A stretch of DNA of 64,000 nt from Hylemonella sp. (GTDB lineage Bacteria; Pseudomonadota; Gammaproteobacteria; Burkholderiales; Burkholderiaceae_C). Of the stretch, positions 24,869 to 33,899 are shown in pieces. Position 1 is the stretch's first letter. Each line of letters begins with the position of its first letter. The position numbers and the translations under genes are program-made. The DNA is taken from contig JAUXVI010000051.1 in the NCBI GenBank assembly GCA_030680575.1, positions 1 through 64,000 on the forward strand, written 5' to 3'. The notes beneath the pieces were generated by a model, which did not search any database, was not told the DNA's origin, and was given only the letters and a program-made list of their open reading frames with translations.

Positions 24869-24898
24869 AAAAAAAGCCGCGCGATGCGCGGCTTTTTT
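24869..24898. terminator. Bidirectional rho-independent terminator
   Basis: An A-tract, stem GCCGCGC / GCGCGGC with loop GAT, then a T-tract. It lies between the convergent genes dctM and dctP and can end transcription from both sides. Confidence 0.92.
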
Positions 24899-24931
24899 GT
24901 GCCCGCCCTTTGATAGGGCAGGAGCGGGGAA

Positions 24932-26014
24932 TCAGATCTTCGCCGCGTTGATGTACTGGTTGAACGGGAATTCGGAGAAGCGGTTCCACAGGATCTGGTC
25001 GCGCTGGAAAGCACGCATGTCCTGGTGAATCTTCTTGAACTCGGCCGACTTGGCTTCGTGTTCGGCGAACACTTCCATCGAAGCCTTGAAGCCGGCGTCC
25101 ATCACAGCCTTCGGGAAGGGCTTGAGCTTGGTCTTTTCGGCCACCAGTTGCTTGAGGGCGATCGGGTTCCAGGCATCGTATTTGGCCGTCATGTCGCGGG
25201 CTGCAACCTGGGTCGCTGCATCGAGGATGGCCTTGTTCTCATCCGACAGCTTGGCGTAGGCCTTGTTGTTGATGAAGAACTCAAGCTCGGCGCCACCTTC
25301 CCACCAGCCGGGATAGTAGTAGAACGGAGCCACCTTGTTGAAGCCCAGCTTCTGGTCGTCGTAGGGGCCGACGAACTCGGTTGCATCCAGAGTGCCTTTT
25401 TCCAGCGCCTGGTACACGTCACCGGCGGGCATGTTCTGCGCCACCACACCCAGCTTGGCCATGGCTTCGCCGAACAGGCCGCCACCCAGGCGCATCTTCA
25501 GACCCTTGAGGTCGGCCACGGATTTGATTTCCTTGCGGTACCAGCCGCCCATCTGGGTACCGGTGTTGCCTGCGCTGGCGGTACGGAAGTTGTACTGGGC
25601 AAAGAAGGCGTCCAGCAGCTTGCGGCCATTGCCGTGCAGCTTCCAGGCATCCGTCTGGCGCGCCGTCAGGCCGAAGGGCACGGCACAGCTGAAGGCGAAG
25701 ATCGGGCTCTTGCCGGTGAAGTAATAGGCAGCCGTCTGCGCCATTTCGATCGTGTCGCCCTGCAGCGCATCGACCACACCAAAGGCGGGCATCAACTCGC
25801 CAGCCGGGTGAACCGAAATTTCAAACTTGCCGCCCGACATCGCCTTGACGGTCTTGGACAGCATCTCGGCGCTGCCGAAAATGGTGGCCAGCGACTTGGG
25901 AAAGCTCGAAGCCAGACGCCAGCGTACGGCAGCTTGCGCATGCACGGCGGGGGCGACACCGGCGGCGAGCACGCCAGCGATACCGGCCTGCTTGATGATG
26001 GAACGACGATCCAT
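24932..26014 (-). CDS. dctP: TRAP transporter periplasmic binding protein
   Basis: A 360-residue DctP/TakP-type protein. The twin-arginine-like leader (MDRRSIIKQAGIAGVLAAGV, cleavage after VHAQ) is followed by VRWRLASSFPKSLATIFGSAEMLSKTV and, in the middle, GWYRKEIKSVADLKGLKMR with the conserved Arg that usually clamps a carboxylate, then LEKGTLDATEFVGPYDDQKLGF. The sequence is closest to the TakP subgroup, known for 2-oxoacids. It is convergent with dctQM, an unusual arrangement; GGAG precedes the ATG. Confidence 0.92.
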   Translation of the reverse strand: MDRRSIIKQAGIAGVLAAGVAPAVHAQAAVRWRLASSFPKSLATIFGSAEMLSKTVKAMSGGKFEISVHPAGELMPAFGVVDALQGDTIEMAQTAAYYFTGKSPIFAFSCAVPFGLTARQTDAWKLHGNGRKLLDAFFAQYNFRTASAGNTGTQMGGWYRKEIKSVADLKGLKMRLGGGLFGEAMAKLGVVAQNMPAGDVYQALEKGTLDATEFVGPYDDQKLGFNKVAPFYYYPGWWEGGAELEFFINNKAYAKLSDENKAILDAATQVAARDMTAKYDAWNPIALKQLVAEKTKLKPFPKAVMDAGFKASMEVFAEHEAKSAEFKKIHQDMRAFQRDQILWNRFSEFPFNQYINAAKI

Positions 26015-26136
26015 GGGGCGATCTCCAGATTTTGGGTTGAAAAACTGACCATGCGCCTCATGGACGCATGGAGTACAGGCTGCGAAGTCTAAACCGAAAC
26101 AGGCGTGTTCAGAGGGATTGACGGCAATGGTTATCC

Positions 26137-28035
26137 CTAGGCCACGACCTTGAGCGCAGGCCGCGCCTGGGCCACCAACTCGGGGTAGCGCTTTTCGATG
26201 CTGGCCTGAATCCCGGCGGCATCCAACCCTTGCATGCTCAGCAGTTTGCCCGGGTCGCCATGCTCGATGAACACATCGGGCAATCCCAGTTGCAGCAGTG
26301 GCTTGAGTACCCCGGCCGCTTGCAGCGCCTCACTCACCGCACTGCCGGCACCGCCCATGACGGCGCCCTCTTCCACGGTGACCAGCGCCTCGTGCTCGGC
26401 CGCCACCTGAAGCAACAACTCGGTGTCGAGCGGTTTGACCCAGCGCATGTTGACCACGGTGGCGCCCAGTTTTTCTGCAGCGGCCAGCGCCGGGTAGAGC
26501 AAGGTACCAAAGGCCAGGATGGCAAGCCCCTTGCCCTGGCGACGCACCTCGCCTTTGCCGTAAGGCAGGCCTTGCAGCCCCGCTTCGGTAGCGACGCCAG
26601 CACCCGCACCGCGCGGGTAACGCACGGCCACCGGGTGGTTCTGTTCGAACGCGGTGGAGAGCAGCTGGCGGCACTCGCGCTCATCGGCCGGGCAGGCCAC
26701 GCTGACATTCGGAATGCAGCGCAGGTAGGCAATGTCGTAGGCGCCAGCGTGGGTGGCACCGTCGGCACCGACCAGGCCGGCACGGTCCAGGGCGAACACG
26801 ACCGGCAGGTTCTGCAGTGCCACGTCATGGATCAACTGGTCGTAGGCGCGCTGCAGGAAGGTGGAGTAGATCGCCACCACCGGCTTCAAGCCCTCGCAGG
26901 CCAGACCGGCAGCGAAGGTGACCGCATGCTGCTCGGCAATGCCGACGTCGTAGTAACGATCCGGGAAGCGCTGGTGGAACTCCACCATGCCCGAGCCTTC
27001 GCGCATCGCCGGCGTGATGCCGACCAGGCGCGGGTCCTTCTCGGCCATGTCGCACAGCCAGTGGCCGAACACCTGGGTGAAGGTCTGCTTTGGGGGCGTG
27101 GCGGGCTTCTGCAGGCCCACCGCCGGGTCGAACTTGCCGGGACCGTGGTAGGCCACCGGGTCGGCCTCGGCCAGCTTGTAGCCCTGGCCTTTCTTGGTGA
27201 CCACGTGCAGGAACTGCGGGCCCTTGAGGTGCTTGATGTTCTCCAGCGTCGGGATCAGCGATTCGAGGTCATGGCCGTCGATCGGGCCGATGTAGTTGAA
27301 GCCGAACTTCTCGAACAGCGTCGCCGGCACCACCATGCCCTTGGCATGTTCCTCGATGCGCTTGGCCAGCTCGAACAGCGGCGGCGCGCCCTTGAGCACC
27401 GTCTTGCCCACGTTCTTGGCCGCGGCGTAGAACTGGCCGCTCATGAGTTGCGCCAGATAGCGGTTGAGCGCCCCCACCGGCGGGCTGATGCTCATGTCGT
27501 TGTCGTTCAGGATGACCAGCAAGCGGCAGTCTTCCACGCCACCGTGGTTGAGCGCCTCGAAGGCCATGCCGGCCGTCATCGCACCGTCGCCGATGACGGC
27601 GATGGCATGGCGGTCCTCGCCCTTTTGCCGCGCCGCCAGCGCCATGCCCAGCGCAGCAGAGATCGAGGTGCTGGAGTGCGCGGTGCCGAAGGCATCAAAT
27701 TCGCTCTCGCTGCGCTGCGGGAAACCGGACAGGCCGCCAAGCTGGCGCAGCGTGCTCATACGCTCACGCCGGCCGGTCAGGATCTTGTGCGGGTAGGTCT
27801 GGTGGCCCACGTCCCACACCAGGCGGTCGTGCGGCGTGTTGAAGACGTAGTGCAGCGCCACGGTGAGTTCCACCGTGCCCAGGTTGGAGCTGAGGTGACC
27901 ACCGGTCTTGGCCACACTCTCCAGCAAATAGGCGCGCAGTTCATCGGCCAGCGTGCGCAACTCGTGGCGGGAGAGCTTGCGCAGATCCGCCGGATCGTTG
28001 ACGGTCTGCAGCAAGGGATAGGAGGTGTTCGACAT
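26137..28035 (-). CDS. dxs: 1-deoxy-D-xylulose-5-phosphate synthase
   Basis: A 632-residue thiamine-diphosphate enzyme that condenses pyruvate with glyceraldehyde 3-phosphate, the first step of the MEP isoprenoid pathway. The ThDP/Mg motif is [18 protein letters not shown] (about 153-170) and ends in [31 protein letters not shown] and the [15 protein letters not shown] stretch of the pyrimidine domain are intact. Length matches the family. It is the third gene of xseB-ispA-dxs, separated from ispA by 61 bp that consist almost entirely of one interspersed-repeat copy. Confidence 0.97.
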   Translation of the reverse strand: MSNTSYPLLQTVNDPADLRKLSRHELRTLADELRAYLLESVAKTGGHLSSNLGTVELTVALHYVFNTPHDRLVWDVGHQTYPHKILTGRRERMSTLRQLGGLSGFPQRSESEFDAFGTAHSSTSISAALGMALAARQKGEDRHAIAVIGDGAMTAGMAFEALNHGGVEDCRLLVILNDNDMSISPPVGALNRYLAQLMSGQFYAAAKNVGKTVLKGAPPLFELAKRIEEHAKGMVVPATLFEKFGFNYIGPIDGHDLESLIPTLENIKHLKGPQFLHVVTKKGQGYKLAEADPVAYHGPGKFDPAVGLQKPATPPKQTFTQVFGHWLCDMAEKDPRLVGITPAMREGSGMVEFHQRFPDRYYDVGIAEQHAVTFAAGLACEGLKPVVAIYSTFLQRAYDQLIHDVALQNLPVVFALDRAGLVGADGATHAGAYDIAYLRCIPNVSVACPADERECRQLLSTAFEQNHPVAVRYPRGAGAGVATEAGLQGLPYGKGEVRRQGKGLAILAFGTLLYPALAAAEKLGATVVNMRWVKPLDTELLLQVAAEHEALVTVEEGAVMGGAGSAVSEALQAAGVLKPLLQLGLPDVFIEHGDPGKLLSMQGLDAAGIQASIEKRYPELVAQARPALKVVA

Positions 28036-28094
28036 ACGCTATGTTTTTGATAGCTGGTTGCGCAATAATGACGGGGGCTTGATGCCGATTTGAC
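28036..28094 (+). repeat. Interspersed Comamonadaceae repeat, copy C (dxs-ispA spacer)
   Basis: GCTATG, TTTTTGATAGCTGGTTGCGC and a tail GGGGGCTTGATGCCGATTTGA match the family core described for the other copies at 18138, 36525, 45341 and 58535. It fills the space between ispA and dxs, so it is part of the operon mRNA. Confidence 0.75.
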
Positions 28095-28096
28095 TC

Positions 28097-29008
28097 TCAA
28101 TTCGCACGATTGACCACCATGTCGGCCAAGGAACGCAGAGCGCGCGTGTCGGCCAGGCCACTGGCATTGAGCGCCGCCAGCGCCTGCGCCAGCAGCTCCT
28201 GAGCGTAACCGTGCGAGCGCTCAAGCCCGAGGATGGAGACATAGGTCGGCTTGTCCTGCTCGGCATCCTTGCCGGCGGTCTTGCCCAGCGTGGCGGAGTC
28301 GGCCGTCACGTCCAGGATGTCGTCCACCACCTGGAAGGCCAGGCCGATGGCAGCGCCGTAGACCGACAAGGCTTCGCGCTCGGCGGCCGTCAGTTCGCCA
28401 CAGGCGGCGCCCATCAGCACACTGCCCTGCAGCAGCGCACCAGTTTTCAGCCGATGCATCTCACGCAGTTGTTCTTCGTTCAGTTTCACGCCAACGCTGG
28501 CCAGGTCAATGGCCTGGCCGCCGGCCATGCCGGCACTGCCGGCCGCGCGTGCCAGCAGCCGGCACAGCTGGGCCTGCATGGCCTCGGGCACGCTGCCGTC
28601 GTCAGGTGTCAGCAACTCGAACGCCAGCGCCTGCAGCGCGTCGCCGGCCAGCAAGGCACTGGCTTCACCATATTGCACATGCACGGTGGGCTTGCCACGG
28701 CGCAACACGTCGTTGTCCATGCAGGGCATGTCGTCGTGCACCAGCGAATAGGCATGAATCAGCTCCACCGCGCAGGCCGCACGCAGGGCGGCATCCATGT
28801 TGCCGCCCATCGCCTCGGCGGCGGCCAGCACCAGCAAGGGACGCAGGCGCTTGCCGCCATCGAGCACGGCGTAGCGCATCGCTTGCCCCAGGCCGGCCGG
28901 GGCATCAGGTGCGACCCAGGTCGAGAGCGCCTGTTCAACGCGGTCCAGCCGCTCGGCGCTCCAGGCGCGCAGATCCAATTCAGCCAGCTGAGTCACTCGG
29001 GTGTCCAT
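28097..29008 (-). CDS. ispA: Farnesyl diphosphate synthase (geranyltranstransferase)
   Basis: A 303-residue prenyltransferase. The first aspartate-rich motif is DDMPCMDND (about residues 93-101) and the second DDILD (about 233-237); [19 protein letters not shown] and GGQAIDLAS are typical of bacterial IspA. It elongates DMAPP/GPP to farnesyl diphosphate in the cytoplasm. Its start overlaps the end of xseB by 16 bp, and dxs follows. Confidence 0.96.
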   Translation of the reverse strand: MDTRVTQLAELDLRAWSAERLDRVEQALSTWVAPDAPAGLGQAMRYAVLDGGKRLRPLLVLAAAEAMGGNMDAALRAACAVELIHAYSLVHDDMPCMDNDVLRRGKPTVHVQYGEASALLAGDALQALAFELLTPDDGSVPEAMQAQLCRLLARAAGSAGMAGGQAIDLASVGVKLNEEQLREMHRLKTGALLQGSVLMGAACGELTAAEREALSVYGAAIGLAFQVVDDILDVTADSATLGKTAGKDAEQDKPTYVSILGLERSHGYAQELLAQALAALNASGLADTRALRSLADMVVNRAN

Positions 29009-29235
29009 GTCTTGAGCGTGCCTTCGTCCAGCACCTTGATCTGAGCTTCCACGGCTTCCAGCTTGTCGCGGCAGTACTTCAGCAGTTCGGCACCCCGCTG
29101 GTAACCCGACAGCAGCTGTTCCAGCGGCATGTCGCCGGATTCAAGCCGGCTGACCAGTTGCTCGAGTTCTGCGAGCGCAGCCTCGTAACTGGCGGGCAGG
29201 CTGGGTGCGGACGAGGAAGGAGCGGCCTTGGGCAT
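28993..29235 (-). CDS. xseB: Exodeoxyribonuclease VII small subunit
   Basis: An 80-residue XseB. The core [51 protein letters not shown] is diagnostic. It complexes with XseA (not in the window) to degrade single-stranded DNA. I chose the ATG at 29235 (MPKAAP); upstream frame has no family similarity. It heads the xseB-ispA-dxs operon. Confidence 0.95.
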   Translation of the reverse strand: MPKAAPSSSAPSLPASYEAALAELEQLVSRLESGDMPLEQLLSGYQRGAELLKYCRDKLEAVEAQIKVLDEGTLKTWTPE

Positions 29236-29373
29236 GAAAGCGTGGAAGGTGTAAACCTGCAATTTTAGGCTGTGCCCTGCCACCTCGGGCTGCCGGGCAC
29301 GCAAAAGTCTCGGAAATCCGGCAACGGGTATACGGAACAAGCCCCTTCAGCCGGCCATGCAGCGGCCCCGGGG

Positions 29374-29379
29374 TACAAT
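29374..29379 (+). promoter_or_regulatory. -10 element candidate and structured leader before the Rieske gene
   Basis: TACAAT is a good -10 hexamer 100 bp before the Rieske oxygenase start; no clear -35 lies 16-18 bp upstream. The predicted leader contains two consecutive small hairpins, ACGCCC/GGGCGT (29430-29443) and CTCCC/GGGAG (29446-29459). Confidence 0.4.
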
Positions 29380-29478
29380 CCCAGGTCCTCTCCCGGCCTG
29401 CCACATCGGCAACGCTATTTCCGTTTTCCACGCCCGAGGGCGTACCTCCCTGTGGGGAGTCTTTAGGTCAGGTCACCC

Positions 29479-30600
29479 ATGTCTGATTTAAGTCTTCAAC
29501 TGCAGCAGGCGCACAGCCAACTACCAGTTTCGAGCTACTTTGACGAGGCGCTGTTCCAGCGCGAGATGGCACAGATTTTTCAGCGCGGGCCCCGTTATGT
29601 GGGGCACGCCGCCAGTGTTCCTGAGGTGGGCGACTACTACGCCCTGCCGCAGGAGAACGAGGGCCGCGCCCTGGTGCGCACGCCCGCCGGCGTGGAATTG
29701 ATCTCCAACGTCTGCCGGCATCGCCAGGCGGTGATGCTCAAGGGCCGCGGCTCGCTCAACCACACCCAGCCGGGCAGCGCCGGCGGCAACATCGTGTGCC
29801 CGCTGCACCGCTGGACCTACTCGGCCCAGGGTCAGCTCATTGGCGCGCCCCACTTTGCGCACGACCCCTGCCTGAACCTGAACAACTACAAGTTGCAGGA
29901 GTGGAACGGCCTGCTGTTTGAGGACAACGGCCGCGACATCGCCGCCGACCTGGCCGGCATGGGCCCGCGCGCCGAACTCGACTTTGCCGGCTTCACGCTG
30001 GACCGTGTCGAACTGCACGAATGCAACTACAACTGGAAGACCTTCATCGAGGTCTATCTGGAGGACTACCACGTCGGCCCCTTCCACCCGGGCCTGGGTC
30101 ACTTCGTGACCTGTGACGACCTGAACTGGGAGTTCAAGGACAACTACTCGGTGCAGACCGTGGGCGTGTCCAGTGCCTTCGGCCGCCCCGGCTCCAAGGT
30201 CTACCAGCGCTGGCACGACGCCTTGCTGAAATACCGCGAAGGCAAGCTGCCCGAGCGCGGCGCCATCTGGCTGACCTACTACCCGCACATCATGGTGGAG
30301 TGGTACCCGCATGTGTTGACCGTCTCCACGCTGCACCCCATCAGCACCGGCAAGACGCTCAACATGGTGGAGTTCTACTACCCGGAAGAGATCACCGCCT
30401 TCGAGCGCGAGTTCGTCGAAGCCCAGCAGGCCGCCTACATGGAAACCTGCATCGAAGACGACGAGATCGGCGAGCGCATGGACGCCGGCCGCCGTGCCCT
30501 GTTCGAGCGCGGCGACAACGAAGTCGGCCCCTACCAGAGCCCGATGGAAGATGGCATGCAGCACTTCCACGAGTGGTACCGCAAGCAGATGGCGCTCTGA
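29479..30600 (+). CDS. Rieske non-haem iron oxygenase, alpha subunit
   Basis: A 373-residue ring-hydroxylating-type oxygenase. The Rieske 2Fe-2S ligands are Cys79-x-His81 and Cys107-x2-His110; the 25-residue spacing is longer than the usual 15-17. The mononuclear iron site is visible as NWKTFIEVYLEDYHVGPFH (His198, His203, with Asp196 as the intersubunit bridge). It resembles the choline/glycine-betaine and aromatic monooxygenase branch. No reductase or ferredoxin gene is nearby, so electrons come from elsewhere; the substrate is unknown. Confidence 0.9.
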   Translation: MSDLSLQLQQAHSQLPVSSYFDEALFQREMAQIFQRGPRYVGHAASVPEVGDYYALPQENEGRALVRTPAGVELISNVCRHRQAVMLKGRGSLNHTQPGSAGGNIVCPLHRWTYSAQGQLIGAPHFAHDPCLNLNNYKLQEWNGLLFEDNGRDIAADLAGMGPRAELDFAGFTLDRVELHECNYNWKTFIEVYLEDYHVGPFHPGLGHFVTCDDLNWEFKDNYSVQTVGVSSAFGRPGSKVYQRWHDALLKYREGKLPERGAIWLTYYPHIMVEWYPHVLTVSTLHPISTGKTLNMVEFYYPEEITAFEREFVEAQQAAYMETCIEDDEIGERMDAGRRALFERGDNEVGPYQSPMEDGMQHFHEWYRKQMAL

Positions 30601-30639
30601 AGCCGCCTTCTGCACGCTCACCAAGACAACGATCCGGCC

Positions 30640-31527
30640 ATGCAAGCCCTCTGGATGGTGCTGGGCGCCTTTTTCTTCGCCACCATGGGCGTGGGGGTGA
30701 AGCTGGCCTCGGCCTCCTTCAACACCTTCGAGCTGGTGTTCTACCGCGGCCTCATCAGCATTGCCTTCATGGCGGTGGTGCTGCGCACCGGCGGCGTTTC
30801 TCTGCGCACCCCGGTGCCTTTCATGCATGCCTGGCGCAGCTTGGTCGGCGGCTTCGCGCTGGGCGCCTGGTTCTTCGCCATCGCTCGTCTGCCACTGGCC
30901 ACGGCCATGACGCTGAACTACATGAGCGGCATCTGGGTGGCGGCCTTCATCGTCGGCGGGGCCATTCTCTACGGCAAGACCGAACGCCAGGGCCCGCTGC
31001 TGGCCACCGTGCTGCTGGGTTTTGCCGGTGTGGTGCTGACGCTGCGTCCGGCCATTGACCAGAACCAGCTCTTTGCCGGTCTGATCGGCCTGCTCTCGGG
31101 CATGAGCGCAGCGCTGGCCTACCTGCAGGTCACGGCGCTGGGCCGCGTGGGCGAACCAGTCGCGCGCACGGTGTTCTATTTCGCCATCGGCACCACGGTC
31201 GCCGGCGGTTTGGGAATTCTCTTCACCGGCTTCACACCCTGGCAGCAGATCACCTGGCAGGCAGCCGTCTGGCTGATTCCGATCGGCGTGCTGGCCTCGC
31301 TCGGCCAGTGGTGCATGACACGCGCTTATGCGCACGGCCACACCCTGGTGGTGGCCAGCCTGCAGTATTCGGGCATCGTGTTTGCGGCGCTCTACAGCCT
31401 GCTGCTGTTCGGCGACCAGATTCCGCTCTCGGGCTGGCTGGGCATCGGTCTGATCGTGGCCAGCGGCGTGGCCGCCACCTTCCTGCGTGAACGTGCCATC
31501 CCTGATACGCCGGCGGAAGAACACTAG
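30640..31527 (+). CDS. EamA/DMT-family transporter
   Basis: A 295-residue membrane protein with ten hydrophobic segments in two EamA repeats (about 1-140 and 150-290). MQALWMVLGAFFFATMGVGVKLAS opens the first, and ASLQYSGIVFAALYSLLLFGDQIPLSGWLGIGLIVASGVAA closes the second. Members export amino acids or other metabolites. It follows the Rieske gene by 39 bp and may share its transcript. Confidence 0.9.
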   Translation: MQALWMVLGAFFFATMGVGVKLASASFNTFELVFYRGLISIAFMAVVLRTGGVSLRTPVPFMHAWRSLVGGFALGAWFFAIARLPLATAMTLNYMSGIWVAAFIVGGAILYGKTERQGPLLATVLLGFAGVVLTLRPAIDQNQLFAGLIGLLSGMSAALAYLQVTALGRVGEPVARTVFYFAIGTTVAGGLGILFTGFTPWQQITWQAAVWLIPIGVLASLGQWCMTRAYAHGHTLVVASLQYSGIVFAALYSLLLFGDQIPLSGWLGIGLIVASGVAATFLRERAIPDTPAEEH

Positions 31528-31768
31528 AGAAGCACCCCCGACTCTCGCCCACTGCGTGTGGCTCGCACGGTGACTACGCCAGAGGCTCAGTCTCTTCGAC
31601 CTGTCCAAGCCTGCGCAGGCAGACTTGGAGCCGCAGGTCTCAGCCCCCTCAAGGGGGCGCACCCAGTGGCCCGGCGGAGCCGGTTCCACGGGTGCCCTGA
31701 AGTGGACCTTGGCATATCAACACCATTGGCGATGCGCAGTACCATTTCGTATTGAACAAGGACTCGTC
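31528..31768. repeat. Intergenic region with REP-like palindromes
   Basis: 241 bp without a gene. It contains the palindromes CCTGCGCAGG and GCCCCCTCAAGGGGGC followed by a GC-rich tail, an arrangement I associate with extragenic repeats of Comamonadaceae. No second copy is in the window. Confidence 0.4.
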
Positions 31769-32626
31769 ATGTACACCACCCTGATCACCGCCGAGCAACT
31801 CAAGCAGCTGGTAAACGACCACCAGCCGCTGATGGTGTTCGACTGCAGCTTCGAGCTGATGCAGCCTGCCGAGGGTGAACAGCAGTACCTGCGCGCGCAC
31901 ATCGCCGGCGCGCAGCGTGCCGACCTGGACCGCCACCTCAGCGCTCAGCATCCTGCTGACGCGGTCAACGGCGGCCGCCATCCGCTGCCCACGCGCGAAG
32001 TCTTTGCCGCCTGGCTGGCCAGCCTCGGCTTCACGGCCGACATGCAGGCCGTCGTGTATGACCGCCAGGGCGCCAACTACTGCGGCCGGCTGTGGTGGAT
32101 GCTCAAGTGGGTCGGCCATGAGGCGGTGGCGGTGCTCGACGGCGGCCTGCCAGAGTGGGAAGCCGCCGACGGCGCCGTCGAGACCGGCGCCGCCCTGCCG
32201 CGCGCGGCATCGGCCTTCAGCGCCAGCACGCCCAAGGCCCAACTCGCCACCACCGACACGGTGCTGCAGCAACTCGGCCGGCCGGCCCAGACCCTGATCG
32301 ATGCGCGCGGCGCGCCGCGTTTCCGTGGCGAGGTGGAGCCGCTCGACCCGGTGGCCGGCCATATCCCCGGCGCACTGAACCGTCCGTTCAACCTGAACCT
32401 GGGCCCCGACGGCAAGTTCAAGCCGGCCGATGAGCTGCGCGCCGAATTCACGGCCTTGCTCGCTGGCCGTGACCCGGCCACCGTGGTGCACCACTGCGGC
32501 AGCGGGGTCAGCGCCGTGCCCAACCTGCTGGCGATGGAAATCGCCGGCCTGGGCCGTGGTGCCCTGTATGCCGGCAGCTGGAGCGAGTGGTGCAGCGATC
32601 CGGCCCGGCCGATGGCCCAGGGCTGA
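31769..32626 (+). CDS. Sulfurtransferase (tandem rhodanese, SseA type)
   Basis: A 285-residue two-domain rhodanese. The inactive N-terminal domain has MVFDCSFEL and HIAGAQRADLDRHLS; the C-terminal domain has GHIPGALNRPFN and the active-site loop HHCGSGVSA with catalytic Cys243. The CGSGVSA loop is of the 3-mercaptopyruvate type rather than the CRKGVT of thiosulfate rhodaneses. AAGGA precedes the ATG at 31769; the open frame upstream runs through the REP-like region and is not used. Confidence 0.93.
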   Translation: MYTTLITAEQLKQLVNDHQPLMVFDCSFELMQPAEGEQQYLRAHIAGAQRADLDRHLSAQHPADAVNGGRHPLPTREVFAAWLASLGFTADMQAVVYDRQGANYCGRLWWMLKWVGHEAVAVLDGGLPEWEAADGAVETGAALPRAASAFSASTPKAQLATTDTVLQQLGRPAQTLIDARGAPRFRGEVEPLDPVAGHIPGALNRPFNLNLGPDGKFKPADELRAEFTALLAGRDPATVVHHCGSGVSAVPNLLAMEIAGLGRGALYAGSWSEWCSDPARPMAQG

Positions 32627-32641
32627 TTCGAAAGCCTTGTC

Positions 32642-33064
32642 ATGCAGCCTCGCATCACCGTCATCACCCTCGGCGTCGACGACCTGGCACGCGCACTGTG
32701 TTTCTACCGCGATGGCCTGGGCCTGCCCACCGAAGGCATCATCGGCAGCGAGTTCGAACAGGGTGCCGTGGTCTTCATCGATCTGCAACCCGGCCTGAAG
32801 CTCGCGCTCTGGCCGCGCAAGAGCCTGGCGCAAGATGCCGGTCTGCCTTTGGGTCTGCCAAGCCCGACCGAGTTCAGCCTCGGGCACAACGTTGCCTCCC
32901 AAGCGGACGTCGATGCCGTCATGGCGCAGGCGCAAGTGGCAGGGGCGCTCATCGTCAAGCCGGCGCAGGCCACCTTCTGGGGTGGTTATGCCGGCTACTT
33001 TCAGGACCCCGACGGCCATGTCTGGGAGGTGGTCTTCAATCCCCAGTGGCTTGCACAAGAATGA
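32642..33064 (+). CDS. VOC-family protein (glyoxalase/extradiol fold)
   Basis: A 140-residue single-module VOC protein. ITVITLGVDDLARALCFYRDGLGLPTEG is the typical first beta-alpha-beta unit, and WGGYAGYFQDPDGHVWEVVFNP the second, with the DPDGHVWE motif carrying a possible metal-ligand Glu. These proteins are dioxygenases, isomerases or resistance proteins; the specific role is unknown. It lies 15 bp after the rhodanese gene. Confidence 0.88.
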   Translation: MQPRITVITLGVDDLARALCFYRDGLGLPTEGIIGSEFEQGAVVFIDLQPGLKLALWPRKSLAQDAGLPLGLPSPTEFSLGHNVASQADVDAVMAQAQVAGALIVKPAQATFWGGYAGYFQDPDGHVWEVVFNPQWLAQE

Positions 33065-33146
33065 CCCCAGGTTTTGTCGCCGCTCTCGGCTTGACCGCCC
33101 GCGTGAACACATCACCCATTTGATTTTTTTGATTCCCCACGTCACC

Positions 33147-33899
33147 ATGTTCCGCACCTTTTCCCGCAACCGCCTGCTGGGTACGCTCTTCAGCGCACTG
33201 GCCAGTTGCCTGGTCCTGCCCACCCTGGCCGCCCCGCCGGTGTTTGAAGACACGATCGCCCAACGCACCCTGGCCTGCACGGCTTGTCACGGTGCCCAGG
33301 GCCGTGCCGCACCCGATGGCTACTACCCCCGCATCGCCGGCAAGCCGGCGGGTTATCTGTACAACCAGCTGCTGCATTTCCGCGACGGCCGCCGCAGCTA
33401 CCGCCTGATGACCCACATGGTGGAACCCTTGAGCGACAGCTACCTGCACGAAATGGCCGAGCACTTTGCCGCGCTGGACCTGCCCTACCCCGCACCCAGC
33501 CCGGTCGCTGCCACGGCGCAAGCGCTCCAACGCGGCAAGCAACTGGCATTACAGGGTGATGCCACCCGCCAGGTGCCGGCCTGCGTGCAATGCCACGGCA
33601 GCGCCTTGACCGGCGTGCAGCCCAGCATTCCCGGCTTGCTGGGCCTGCCGCGCGACTACCTGAATTCGCAAATGGGCGCCTGGCGCAGCGGCCAGCGTCG
33701 CGCGCATGCCCCTGACTGCATGGCCAGCATCGCCCAGCGCTTGAGCGACAGCGATGTGTCGGCGGTGAGTGGCTGGCTGGCCAGCCAGCCGCTGCCGGCC
33801 AACCCGAAACCGGCCCGGGCGCTGCCCGCGCCCTTGCCCATGGAATGCGGCAGCGCTGACGCGCCATCGCCCTCCGCGGCAAAAGGGGGCCGGCCATGA
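33147..33899 (+). CDS. Di-haem cytochrome c (c553/c4-like)
   Basis: A 250-residue periplasmic cytochrome. A signal peptide (cleavage near LAAPP, about residue 30) precedes two haem c sites, CTACH (44-48) and CVQCH (146-150); distal Met ligands are plausible in LMTHMVEPL and DCMAS. The structure of two similar halves recalls cytochrome c4/c553. Its stop overlaps the start of the tri-haem cytochrome gene (ATGA), so the proteins are made together. Confidence 0.9.
   Translation: MFRTFSRNRLLGTLFSALASCLVLPTLAAPPVFEDTIAQRTLACTACHGAQGRAAPDGYYPRIAGKPAGYLYNQLLHFRDGRRSYRLMTHMVEPLSDSYLHEMAEHFAALDLPYPAPSPVAATAQALQRGKQLALQGDATRQVPACVQCHGSALTGVQPSIPGLLGLPRDYLNSQMGAWRSGQRRAHAPDCMASIAQRLSDSDVSAVSGWLASQPLPANPKPARALPAPLPMECGSADAPSPSAAKGGRP

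Noticed and set aside
31625-31768. N-terminal extension of the rhodanese ORF
   Set aside because: It is REP-like intergenic sequence; a Shine-Dalgarno and the family start are at 31769.
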